Shown here in pieces: positions 26,707 to 34,585 of a stretch of 64,000 nt of DNA. Where the stretch lies: the NCBI GenBank assembly GCA_965223835.1, contig CBDCXQ010000001.1, positions 4,092,001 to 4,156,000 of the forward strand, given 5' to 3'. Position numbers and translations under genes: made by a program. A model generated the notes under the pieces. That model was not told the DNA's origin, searched no databases, and saw nothing but the letters and a program-made list of their open reading frames with translations. The number at the start of each line of letters is the position of its first letter. Within the stretch, counting starts at the first letter, position 1. The DNA comes from CAVYXZ01 sp965223835 (GTDB lineage Bacteria > Chloroflexota > Anaerolineae > Aggregatilineales > Phototrophicaceae).

Positions 26707-27818
26707 GTACCTATACAGCGTTGGGCCTGCGCCCCATCATCAACGCCAATGCCACGCTAACCAAGCTGGGTGGTAGCCTCATGCCGCCGGAAGTGATTGC
26801 GGCGATGAACGAGGCAGCCGGTAGTTTCGTCGATCTGATGGAATTGCAGCAGAACGTTGGACAACGCATTGCCGACCTGACGCATAACGAAGCCGCCTAT
26901 GTATCTTCGGGTGCGGCGGCGGGTCTCGCGCTATCGACGGCGGTGTGCGTCACCTGTGGCGATCCGACCGCGGTCAATCGGCTTCCTCATTTGGATGGTC
27001 TTCCAAACGAGATTATTGTGCATCGCACCCAGCGCAACGGTTACGATTATGCCGTGCGGCAGACCGGGGCACAGATCATAGAAATTGGCACTGAAGGTGA
27101 AACAACCTCAGCAGCAGATCTGGAAGCGGCGATCTCTGAACGCACCGCTGCGGTGTTCTGGTTTCACGGTGGCTTGACCACGCCGCAAGATCTACCCTTG
27201 CCGGATGTCATTCATGTGGCGCACGCGCATAATATCCCGGTAGTCGTAGATGCCGCAGCCCAACTACCCCCTGTCAGCAACCTCTGGTATTTCACGCAGG
27301 AATTAGGCGCAGATCTGGCGTTATTTAGCGGTGGCAAAGACCTGCGCGGCCCGCAATCCAGCGGTTTGATGCTGGGCCGCCGTGACCTGATTGAAGCGGT
27401 GCGATTGCACGGCAATCCCAATCAAGCTTTTGGTCGCCCGATGAAAGTCGGTAAGGAAGAGATGGTCGGCCTGCTGGCGGCGGTTGAACGTTATCTGAAC
27501 CTTGACCATGACGCCCGTGAACAATATTGCGAAACCTGTGTTGACAATTGGTGTGCGGCCTTAAATGCCGTGCCCGGCGTCACAGCAGAACGCTCATTCC
27601 CGAATGAAGCTGCCCAGCCGCTCCCACGCGCACTGGTGACATTGCCCTTTGAGCTTAATCGTGACGCTATCGTGCAAGCGTTGCTCGAAGGCGAACCGGC
27701 GATTTCAGTCGCAACTTATCAGGACAACGGCCTGTTCCTCAACCCGTTCACGCTTGAGCCGGGCCAGGAACAAATCGTGCAGGAACGCCTGCTGGCAATC
27801 CTAAATGGACTGCTATAG
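26703..27818 (+). CDS. SelA/DgaE-like PLP-dependent enzyme
   Basis: 371 aa from ATG 26703, which overlaps the amidohydrolase stop (ATGA); GGGAG lies eight bases upstream. Fold-type I PLP enzyme: NEAAYVSSGAAAGLALS binds phosphate, VPVVVDAAAQLPP is the cofactor Asp strand, and FSGGKDLRGPQSSGLM holds the Schiff-base lysine (Lys212). Similar to L-seryl-tRNA selenium transferase but shorter, like the D-glucosaminate-6-phosphate ammonia-lyase branch. It probably deaminates or cleaves an amino sugar or amino acid released by the amidohydrolase; this is inference from the pairing. Confidence 0.85.
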   Translation: MSTYTALGLRPIINANATLTKLGGSLMPPEVIAAMNEAAGSFVDLMELQQNVGQRIADLTHNEAAYVSSGAAAGLALSTAVCVTCGDPTAVNRLPHLDGLPNEIIVHRTQRNGYDYAVRQTGAQIIEIGTEGETTSAADLEAAISERTAAVFWFHGGLTTPQDLPLPDVIHVAHAHNIPVVVDAAAQLPPVSNLWYFTQELGADLALFSGGKDLRGPQSSGLMLGRRDLIEAVRLHGNPNQAFGRPMKVGKEEMVGLLAAVERYLNLDHDAREQYCETCVDNWCAALNAVPGVTAERSFPNEAAQPLPRALVTLPFELNRDAIVQALLEGEPAISVATYQDNGLFLNPFTLEPGQEQIVQERLLAILNGLL

Positions 27819-27871
27819 TCCTTTGCTGCATACCATTGGCGCATGTTAAGATGCGTTGAGCAATAAAATCA

Positions 27872-27936
27872 ACCTCACCCCCAACCCCTCTCCAAATTGG
27901 AGAGGGGAGTCAGCCCCAGGCTGGCGGGGTGAGGTC
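27872..27936. repeat. GC-rich palindromic dispersed repeat, copy 1
   Basis: CCTCACCCCC at the left pairs with GGGGTGAGG at the right; inside, CCCCTCTCC/GGAGAGGGG forms a second perfect stem around AAATT, and CAGCCCC-AGGCTG a small third one. A related copy lies at 50911-50998 in the opposite orientation. It follows the PLP-enzyme gene. Confidence 0.75.
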
Positions 27937-28012
27937 AATAGATTCATCCGGCTTGAATGCTCACTATCACCCGCTTCCTTGTTCTGCCTAAAGATTTCTC
28001 CTGGAGCATCAC

Positions 28013-29290
28013 GTGCGTAAACGAGAAGAGCATGATTCCGTTGGCTATATTGCCCTCGTCCGCGACAATAAGCGGTTCCGGTTGTTATGGTTTGGACAAA
28101 TTGTCAGCCTGCTGGGTGATTGGTTTAACCTGATTGCGTCGGCAGCGTTGATTGCCGCCCTGACGGATTCCGGAACGGCGATTGGCAGTCTATTTGTGGT
28201 GCGCATGCTGGCGCCGTTTCTCATCAGCCCCATTGCCGGGGTGATGGCGGACCGCTACAATCGTAAAAATATCCTCATTCTGACCGACATCCTGCGGGGA
28301 ATTACCGTGCTGGGCTTTTTGCTGGTGCGCACGGCGGATGATGTGTGGCTGGTGTATGCCCTCAGCGCAATCCAACTGGGCCTGAGCGGATTCTTTTTTC
28401 CAGCGCGTAACGCGATTCTGCCGGACATCACGACGAAGGCCGAACTGGGCGCAGCCAATGCGGTGAGTTCAACCACCTGGTCGGTCATGCTGGCGATGGG
28501 CGCGGCTTTAGGCGGTCTGGCCGCCGGTGCCTGGGGCGTCGAAGTCGCGTTTGTGCTGGATGCTGTCACTTTTCTCATCTCAGCGTTGATCCTCAGCCGC
28601 ATCGTTTATGATCGTCCCCCGGCATTGGAAGGCTCAAAAACCGTTTTGGCTGCACTGCAACAGTATATCGACGGCCTGAATTACCTGCGACAAAATATCG
28701 ACATTCTTTTTGTGGCCCTTCAAAAAGCGGCCAATTCGCTGTTTATCGTCGGTGCCTTTCAGGTCGTACAGGTGGTGCTGGCAGAAGAATTCTTTGTCAT
28801 CGGGGAGGGCGGCAGTGTCAGCCTCGGTTTGATGTTTATGGCAATGGGCATTGGCACGGGCGTGGGGCCGATTCTAGCCCGCGTTTTTACCGGCGACCGC
28901 GATCGACCACTGCGGAAAGCGATTGCGCTGAGCTATGGCATCTCAGCCATAGGCTCGTGGCTAACGGCAACGCTGGTCAGCTTTCCGGTTGTTCTGGTCG
29001 GCACCTTTTTGCGGGGCTTTGGCGGGGCCATCGGCTGGGTATTCTCGACCCAGTTGCTGCTGCAATTGTTGCCAGATCAGGTGCGTGGGCGTGTGTTCTC
29101 GACTGAATTTGCACTACAAACGCTCGCCAATGCCACCGGTGCCTGGATTGGCGGGGCCATCATGGACGTGGATGTACCGCTGCCGTCAATGTTGATCGGC
29201 ATGGGCATTCTGATTTTGTTACCCGGCATCCTTTGGAGCCTATGGATTTTGCTGGTTAAACAACCGGTTCCGGCCCAGGCTGGCGATTAA
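28013..29290 (+). CDS. MFS transporter (MFS_3/EntS-like)
   Basis: 425 aa from GTG 28013 with CTGGAG upstream. About twelve helices. FRLLWFGQIVSLLGDWFNLIASAALI, LISPIAGVMADRYNRKNILILTDILR (the D-R-x-[NR]-[RK] loop 2-3 motif) and GFFFPARNAILPDIT are typical of the MFS_3 branch that includes macrolide and siderophore exporters. An export role is more likely than import. It is 194 bases after the catabolic operon, separated by a palindromic repeat. Confidence 0.88.
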   Translation: MRKREEHDSVGYIALVRDNKRFRLLWFGQIVSLLGDWFNLIASAALIAALTDSGTAIGSLFVVRMLAPFLISPIAGVMADRYNRKNILILTDILRGITVLGFLLVRTADDVWLVYALSAIQLGLSGFFFPARNAILPDITTKAELGAANAVSSTTWSVMLAMGAALGGLAAGAWGVEVAFVLDAVTFLISALILSRIVYDRPPALEGSKTVLAALQQYIDGLNYLRQNIDILFVALQKAANSLFIVGAFQVVQVVLAEEFFVIGEGGSVSLGLMFMAMGIGTGVGPILARVFTGDRDRPLRKAIALSYGISAIGSWLTATLVSFPVVLVGTFLRGFGGAIGWVFSTQLLLQLLPDQVRGRVFSTEFALQTLANATGAWIGGAIMDVDVPLPSMLIGMGILILLPGILWSLWILLVKQPVPAQAGD

Positions 29291-29363
29291 TTCAAACGGT
29301 GATTTTTCACAGACGATCACCCATTTTGCACACTTCTACAGACAGATAAAGGTGATCGAAATC

Positions 29364-30656
29364 ATGGAAGCTCAATCACACGCTATTCGCAGCAGTCGGC
29401 TAATCAATGCCGTCCCAGTTTATTATGGCTGGGTGATTGTGATCGCCGGGTCCATCGGCATGATCCTCACCAGCCCCGGCCAGACTTACGCCGTCTCGGT
29501 ATTCATCGACCACTTCATTAATGACCTGGGCCTCAGCCGCTCGGTTGTGAGCACGCTCTACACCGTCGGCACGCTCACCGCCAGCTTTGCGCTCCCTTTT
29601 GTCGGACGCTTGATCGACAAACGCGGTTCTCGCTATGTCATGACGGGGGTCGTTGTCGCGTTTGGCTTTGTCTGTGTCTACATGGGCTTTGTCACCAATG
29701 CCTTGATGGTTGGGATTGGTTTTGTCGGCCTGCGCATGCTTGGTCAAGGGAGCCTGAGTCTTGTCAGTCGCAATGTCATCAATCAATGGTGGATCCGCCG
29801 CCGGGGTACGGTGATGGGCATCGCCGGCGTCTCAGCCGCCCTGTTAGGTGCGGGGGGCTTTCCAAATCTGATTAATGGTCTAATTCCTCAAATTGGCTGG
29901 CGCTCGACTTATATGTTATTGGGTGGGCTGATCTGGATGGTGATGGTGCCCATCAGCTTGATCTTTATCCGCAACCGCCCTGAAGACTATGGTTTACAAC
30001 CGGATGGTGATACGCCACCAAACGTTGCAACTGACAAAGCGGCAATAGCACCACAAGAAGACAACTGGACTTTAGCCGAAGCGACCCGCACGCCAGTCTT
30101 CTGGCTGGTGGCCGCCAGCCTCGCCGCACCCAGTATGTTGAATACCGGCCTGACCTTTCACATTTTCAGCATTTTTCAGGATAGCGGCTTGAGTTCAGAC
30201 ATCACCGCAGCGGTATTTGTCCCGATGGCAGCGGCTTCGGCCACCCTTCGTTTCACTGGCGGCATCCTGATTGACCGGATTCCAGCCCGTTTCTTATTGG
30301 CCTTTGCCCTGCTGTTGAACGCCATCATCCTGGTCATGGCTCCACGTCTGCCGTCAGTGGCGGTGGCGCTGTTATTCGGCGTGATTATGGGCGCTTCGAG
30401 CGGGATTGAACAGACCGTCTCTGGTGTGATCTGGGCCAAATATTTTGGACGCTTGCATCTGGGCAGCATCACTGGGGTGGTTTCGACCATTCTGGTCGCG
30501 GCCTCCGCGTTAGGTCCGATGCCGATGGGAATTGCGCGTGAAGTGATGGGCAGCTATTCGACCGTGTTGCTGATCTTTGCCTTGATTCCCTTAACGCTGG
30601 CCGGCGCGAACCTTTTCTACGGTCAGCCACCCCAACACAAGAACAAGCTATCATGA
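29364..30656 (+). CDS. MFS transporter (oxalate/formate or monocarboxylate antiporter-like)
   Basis: About 430 aa; ATG 29364 with GGTGAT upstream is favoured over an in-frame GTG 29352. Twelve helices. VYYGWVIVIAGSIGMILTSPGQTYAVSVFIDHFINDLGLSRS is the typical start of the OFA/MCT branch, and GRLIDKRGSR is loop 2-3. Members take up organic acids. The substrate could be a product or intermediate of the upstream catabolic operon, but that is only suggested by position. Confidence 0.85.
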   Translation: MEAQSHAIRSSRLINAVPVYYGWVIVIAGSIGMILTSPGQTYAVSVFIDHFINDLGLSRSVVSTLYTVGTLTASFALPFVGRLIDKRGSRYVMTGVVVAFGFVCVYMGFVTNALMVGIGFVGLRMLGQGSLSLVSRNVINQWWIRRRGTVMGIAGVSAALLGAGGFPNLINGLIPQIGWRSTYMLLGGLIWMVMVPISLIFIRNRPEDYGLQPDGDTPPNVATDKAAIAPQEDNWTLAEATRTPVFWLVAASLAAPSMLNTGLTFHIFSIFQDSGLSSDITAAVFVPMAAASATLRFTGGILIDRIPARFLLAFALLLNAIILVMAPRLPSVAVALLFGVIMGASSGIEQTVSGVIWAKYFGRLHLGSITGVVSTILVAASALGPMPMGIAREVMGSYSTVLLIFALIPLTLAGANLFYGQPPQHKNKLS

Positions 30657-30658
30657 AC

Positions 30659-30716
30659 TGTAGGGGTGATTTTCACCTATCTCGCCGGTTCGAGTGGCGA
30701 AAAAATCGCCCCCACA
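30659..30716. repeat. imperfect inverted repeat, possible bidirectional terminator
   Basis: Arms beginning TGTAGGGGTGATTTT and ending AAAATCGCCCCCACA pair at 13 of 15 positions; GGCGA/TCGCC gives an inner stem. It lies between convergent genes and resembles dispersed TGTAGGGGCGA-type intergenic repeats seen in other genomes. Confidence 0.6.
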
Positions 30717-30731
30717 ATTGATTGCTATACC

Positions 30732-31313
30732 CTATTCTTCAACCACTATGATGGTGATTTCATGACGGAACTGATCGCCGTCCAACGCCCGATGTGCGCC
30801 ATCAGCAAATTGCAGGCGCAGCATATGTTCACCGGGCGATAGTGTCAATTCGGTGCTGAGTGAGCCATCACCAAAGTGGCGGTGATCGTCATCATTGGGG
30901 ATCACCTCGCCCGGCTCAATAAATGGTACATTGATGAGCACATGGAAATGACCGGCATTATCGTTTAAATCCCCCGCTGGTTCGACCATCACGTTCACCG
31001 CCTGGAAGACTGCGGTAAACGTTGGCCCCACTTCTTGCCCGTCTTGAGGTTCAACGAATTGAATCCGGGCATTCTCGGCATAGGTGAGCATGGGTGCGAC
31101 TTCAGCGTTGTTAGGTTCATCGGTTTCAATTTCGGCGGCAACCTCGTCTGGCTTGTCAGCCACAGACAGATCAACAAGCGTTTCAGCCGATGGGCCAGGT
31201 AGCAGGGCAATGAGCAACAGGGCGAAGGCACCAAAAAAGACCAGCAGCGGGATAAACCCGCCCCCAACGGTTGGTTGTGTCGGGGCCGGTAGCTGTTGGG
31301 GTTCATCGGACAT
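30732..31313 (-). CDS. membrane-anchored DUF4399-like protein
   Basis: 193 aa: a short cytoplasmic N-terminus, one membrane helix (FIPLLVFFGAFALLLIALLPG, about 20-40), a 40-residue acidic linker, then a DUF4399-type domain (about 80-193). Its marks are NAGHFHVLINVPFIEPGEVIPNDDDHRHFGDG and LSPGEHMLRLQFADGAH. The conserved histidines suggest metal binding outside the membrane, but the family has no proven function that I know of. It stands alone, transcribed leftwards. Confidence 0.82.
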   Translation of the reverse strand: MSDEPQQLPAPTQPTVGGGFIPLLVFFGAFALLLIALLPGPSAETLVDLSVADKPDEVAAEIETDEPNNAEVAPMLTYAENARIQFVEPQDGQEVGPTFTAVFQAVNVMVEPAGDLNDNAGHFHVLINVPFIEPGEVIPNDDDHRHFGDGSLSTELTLSPGEHMLRLQFADGAHRALDGDQFRHEITIIVVEE

Positions 31314-31442
31314 CGTTCATTTCCTCTCAGCAATACACTCTAATGTGATTTTACTGTCAAAGTGTAATCGCTAACCGGGCGTCACGCCAGCGTCCAAAAG
31401 CCGCTCAGAGATTCTAATTGTAGCGGTAGCAAACAGACCGAT

Positions 31443-32456
31443 TCAAATCGCCTGTGTATCAACAAGGCTGTTATCCGAAAATTGTGTTTGTTGGATATTG
31501 ACGACGATCGCTGTGATGTTATCCTTGCCACCGCGATGATTTGCCAGCGCAATCAACTTATCACAGGCTTCCTGGGGATTGGCCTCGCTGTTGATAATCT
31601 CCAGAATACGCGGCGCTTCCACCATCATCCAGAGACCGTCGCTACACAACAACAGTCGGGCTGTCGCTGGCAGTGTATGGGTATAGGTATCGACTTCCAG
31701 TGTATTCTGCTGGCCGACAGCGCGATACAATACGCTGCGCATGTCATCATCAGGTGCATAATCCGCCGACACTTTGCCCTCCGAAATCAACCGCTGAACC
31801 AGCGAATGGTCAACCGTGAGCTGCTCGAGTTCATCGCCTGTGACCAGATAGGCGCGAGTATCACCGACCTGCGCGATATGGGCGATGTTGTCCTGCAAAA
31901 TCACCGCCGTCACTGCTGCACCCCCCTGCGGATATTCGGCACGAACCGCGCTATTCGCGGCTTGAATAGCTGCTGCCAGAACCGCCAGTGGCTGATTTTG
32001 CGCCGCTGTGAGCTGGTCAGCAACATGATCGGAAATGACCTTGACGATCAGTTTTGACGCTTTATCACCATCAGGATGGCCGCCCAGCCCGTCGGCGACC
32101 ACAAACAAACCCAATTGATTTTCTTCAGTGGCTTCGGGATAAAAGCGCGACAACACCGAGTCTTCGTTTATAGGGCGCAAAATGCCGGTATCCGTAAGCT
32201 GCCCAAAAGTAAAATTATTCATGTTCAAGGTCTCCTGTTGTTGTCGATCACGGCGCGTTGCCATTGCCGTCACTAGCGAATCGATCAGAATGCGTCCCCA
32301 CAAAACCGCTAAGCCCCTAATACCTGACTGCTGCTGAGTGTCGCGGCACAGATCACGAGCAGCCTGGAGCATCAACGGACCATAGTCGCGACGGTAGTCG
32401 GCAGGATAAAGATAGAGGCACGCTGAGTAGAGTCGTTCGAACCAGAACCAACCCAT
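31443..32456 (-). CDS. PP2C-type protein phosphatase with N-terminal extension resembling a permease-prefix domain
   Basis: 337 aa. Residues about 80-330 are a bacterial PP2C (Stp/PrpC type): GQLTDTGILRPINEDSV, VVADGLGGHPDGDKAS, LLLCSDGLWMMV and GGKDNITAIVV contain the metal-binding aspartates. The first 75 residues (FERLYSACLYLYPADYRRDYGPLMLQAARDLCRD...) are not part of PP2C; they resemble the N-terminal segment found before MacB-like permeases regulated by PadR. The ATG shares one base with the stop of the PadR gene. It should dephosphorylate Ser/Thr-phosphorylated proteins. An in-frame ATG within the protein (MNNFTFGQ) could give a short form. Confidence 0.88.
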   Translation of the reverse strand: MGWFWFERLYSACLYLYPADYRRDYGPLMLQAARDLCRDTQQQSGIRGLAVLWGRILIDSLVTAMATRRDRQQQETLNMNNFTFGQLTDTGILRPINEDSVLSRFYPEATEENQLGLFVVADGLGGHPDGDKASKLIVKVISDHVADQLTAAQNQPLAVLAAAIQAANSAVRAEYPQGGAAVTAVILQDNIAHIAQVGDTRAYLVTGDELEQLTVDHSLVQRLISEGKVSADYAPDDDMRSVLYRAVGQQNTLEVDTYTHTLPATARLLLCSDGLWMMVEAPRILEIINSEANPQEACDKLIALANHRGGKDNITAIVVNIQQTQFSDNSLVDTQAI

Positions 32457-32812
32457 CAGATTCCCTCAATCAGCTTTTTAGCCTGCTTCATATTCACCAG
32501 ATGCGCCAGCCGCCGCACTTCCGCCGCCGCCACCCGTTGCCCAAACTCAGTCAGCCGATAATAACGTCGCCTTTCGTCATCCAGCGCCGGGTCAGGTCGT
32601 TCGTCAACTTCGCTGATGAGGCCCTGGTCAAGTAGCTTCTTGATTGAGCGATAGAGCGTACCTGGTACGAGTTTCATCTGTCCTTCAGTGAGCTGGTCAA
32701 CCGCCTGCATGATCGCATAACCGTGCAGGTCGCCGTCGGCCAATGCCAACAAAATATGAAAGCTGGCTGGTGTGAGCGGCAATAATTGTTCAGGTTTGCC
32801 AGTTGCGTTCAT
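32456..32812 (-). CDS. PadR-family transcriptional regulator
   Basis: 118 aa from ATG 32812; a GTG at 32854 would extend it but lies inside an inverted repeat. LPLTPASFHILLALADGDLHGYAIMQAVDQLTEG and LVPGTLYRSIKKLLDQGLISEVDE are the PadR winged helix; the dimerisation helix is short, as in subfamily 2. It precedes the phosphatase with one base overlap. It likely represses its own operon through the inverted repeat upstream. Confidence 0.92.
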   Translation of the reverse strand: MNATGKPEQLLPLTPASFHILLALADGDLHGYAIMQAVDQLTEGQMKLVPGTLYRSIKKLLDQGLISEVDERPDPALDDERRRYYRLTEFGQRVAAAEVRRLAHLVNMKQAKKLIEGI

Positions 32813-32843
32813 CACATATCTCGTTTCGGTTATAATCAAATCA

Positions 32844-32866
32844 ACTATACTCACTATGGATATAGT
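32844..32866 (-). promoter_or_regulatory. inverted repeat, candidate PadR operator
   Basis: Perfect arms ACTATA/TATAGT separated by 11 bases, 31 bases upstream of the PadR start. The position suits autorepression. Confidence 0.45.
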
Positions 32867-33051
32867 ATGCGCGAATCAAACCGCTGTCAAGCGATTTCGT
32901 CAATTATCCACGCAAAAGTATCGAATTGCAGCGTCGGCTATTCGTAGGTTGGGCGTCACGCGCCACTTGATAGATTATGCTAATCTGTTGACATCTGGTT
33001 AATTGGGTGCCCCCCACCTTTGACCAGGTTACGAGTTTCCCCGAACGCTAG

Positions 33052-33085
33052 ACACCTCCATCTTCTGGAGGTGTTTGGCTTTTTG
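33052..33085 (+). terminator. strong rho-independent terminator without an intact upstream gene
   Basis: Perfect nine-base arms ACACCTCCA/TGGAGGTGT, five-base loop, then TTGGCTTTTTG. No complete plus-strand gene ends here. Confidence 0.75.
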
Positions 33086-33228
33086 CGACTTGTCCGCCAC
33101 GAGCGCTAAAATATTGTTTGATGTTACGCAGATTCACTCGAGTTTGTACCCAAACAGTGAGTTTAAACCCACTGCCTACAAGCACAAGGTGCGTAAGGTC
33201 AGATATTGCACTATTTAGGAGCAGTACG

Positions 33229-34038
33229 ATGACGATCCCGCAGGTTGCAGCCTTACTTCCAGAATACAATGCATTCGTGGCCGACCTTGCGACACAATGC
33301 GCGGCAGGCACGTTAACCGATTGGTCGCCCTTCAAGCAAGCCGTGCTAAATTTCTTCACACCATCCATGATGGACAAAGCAGACCGTGTTGTTCCCGGCT
33401 GGCATGAGATGGCGATTTGTGCCGATCATCAGACCCTGCATCATGTAACCAGTGTACTGGTTGCCCTACGCCTAAGCCCGATCTACCAGCAGGCTACCCC
33501 GCACGAGCAAGATTCGTTGCTGTGGATGGTGCTCTTTCATGATGTCGCTAAGATCGCCCGACCCGGCAAGCATGACTATATTCACGCCTTCCGTTCGGCA
33601 GCGATTGCCGGTAAGGCGCTGGCAAGGGCTGGTTTTTCAGTTCGATCTGGTTATTCTGAACAGATCGTTGAGTGGTTTGCTTTAACCTATAACGCGATTT
33701 CGTGGCGGCCTGATCTTCAAGAGTTTATTCAGGATAATCGGCAACTCCCCGCAATTTTATCGGGCCTGGACCAGCTTTATGAACCACCGGCTATCGCTGT
33801 CATCAAAGCGGTTCTATTTCACCTATCAATCATCACGGACCCCGACTATCCAATTCATGCCCCGCTCACTGATGAAGAAATCATTAAATATATTGATGCT
33901 GCGACATTTCCTCTGCTAAAAGCCATGATGCTTGTCGATACCGATGGCTGGAACTTGTTTGATCCGGCTGAGGCGCATCGCTTTCGGCAGCAGACCCAGG
34001 CTACCTTCCATCAGATCGCAATCCAAATCGGCTTGTAA
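33229..34038 (+). CDS. HD-domain phosphohydrolase-like protein
   Basis: 269 aa from ATG 33229 with AGGAG seven bases upstream. HQTLHHVTSVLVALRL, LLWMVLFHDVAKIARPGKHD and YIHAFRSAAIAG match the H...HD...H pattern of the HD superfamily, with His-Asp in FHDVAK binding metal. The C-terminal 120 residues are helical (IVEWFALTYNAISW; AVIKAVLFHLSII). Nucleotide or phosphate-ester hydrolysis is probable from the family; the substrate is not known. It stands alone. Confidence 0.8.
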   Translation: MTIPQVAALLPEYNAFVADLATQCAAGTLTDWSPFKQAVLNFFTPSMMDKADRVVPGWHEMAICADHQTLHHVTSVLVALRLSPIYQQATPHEQDSLLWMVLFHDVAKIARPGKHDYIHAFRSAAIAGKALARAGFSVRSGYSEQIVEWFALTYNAISWRPDLQEFIQDNRQLPAILSGLDQLYEPPAIAVIKAVLFHLSIITDPDYPIHAPLTDEEIIKYIDAATFPLLKAMMLVDTDGWNLFDPAEAHRFRQQTQATFHQIAIQIGL

Positions 34039-34160
34039 TACTGTCGTCTGACAGGCCATCGATTGTGACATCTGTCATATGGCATAGTGCCTTAAATGAC
34101 TGCCAATCGGAGACGGATTGTGACATGATGGAGCTAGACATAGGGTAGCGGAGGTTTAGC

Positions 34161-34388
34161 ATGTATCTTTGTCCCGACCTCTGGTTGCTCATAATTGAAC
34201 AAATGCAAGCAAGAGAGCGGGCACGATCCGAGCAAGAGCGCCTGGCACGCATGCTACGGCAAGCAAATCGTCGGCAGCGGCTGGTTCGGTTCTATTGTGC
34301 AATGGCCCGGCGTATGATCGCCCACGGCACGATGATCCTGAACAAATATGACGATGAGGCAGTCAATCTGCGCAGGCGTCGGGTGTAA
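34161..34388 (+). CDS. small basic hypothetical protein, 75 aa
   Basis: GGAGG lies six bases before the ATG. The protein is highly charged and helical (EQMQARERARSEQERLARMLRQANRRQRLVRFYCAMARRMIAHG), possibly a short coiled coil. Two copies of GATTGTGACAT, at about 34063 and 34116, lie upstream and could be a regulatory repeat. Family unknown. Confidence 0.55.
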   Translation: MYLCPDLWLLIIEQMQARERARSEQERLARMLRQANRRQRLVRFYCAMARRMIAHGTMILNKYDDEAVNLRRRRV

Positions 34389-34532
34389 AGTGTCCTCGAT
34401 GATTGAGCCAAGCGCCATGTTTAGACGAGGGCTTAAGTGCTTTTATCTGACCTGGCGGCCACAAAACAGGGTATAACGCGTGGGTTGGTCGGCCATTACC
34501 AGCCTGCGCTTACCAATTTTCTCCTCCCGTTT

Positions 34533-34563
34533 GAAGCACCGGATCACGTATAGCCGGTGCTTC
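34533..34563. terminator. bidirectional terminator between convergent genes
   Basis: Perfect ten-base arms GAAGCACCGG/CCGGTGCTTC with an 11-base loop, followed by TTCATT on the plus strand; lies between the 75-aa gene and the potassium-channel gene. Confidence 0.65.
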
Positions 34564-34585
34564 TTCATTAGAGATAGATAGCGAA

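Larger units (their letters stand above)
32813..33228. other. divergent intergenic region between padR and the HD-domain gene
   Basis: 416 bases. Besides the inverted repeat at 32844-32866 and the terminator at 33052-33085, a short frame just before the terminator (ending NWVPPTFDQVTSFPER then TAG at 33049-33051) looks like the end of a lost gene. No complete gene is supported. Confidence 0.45.
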
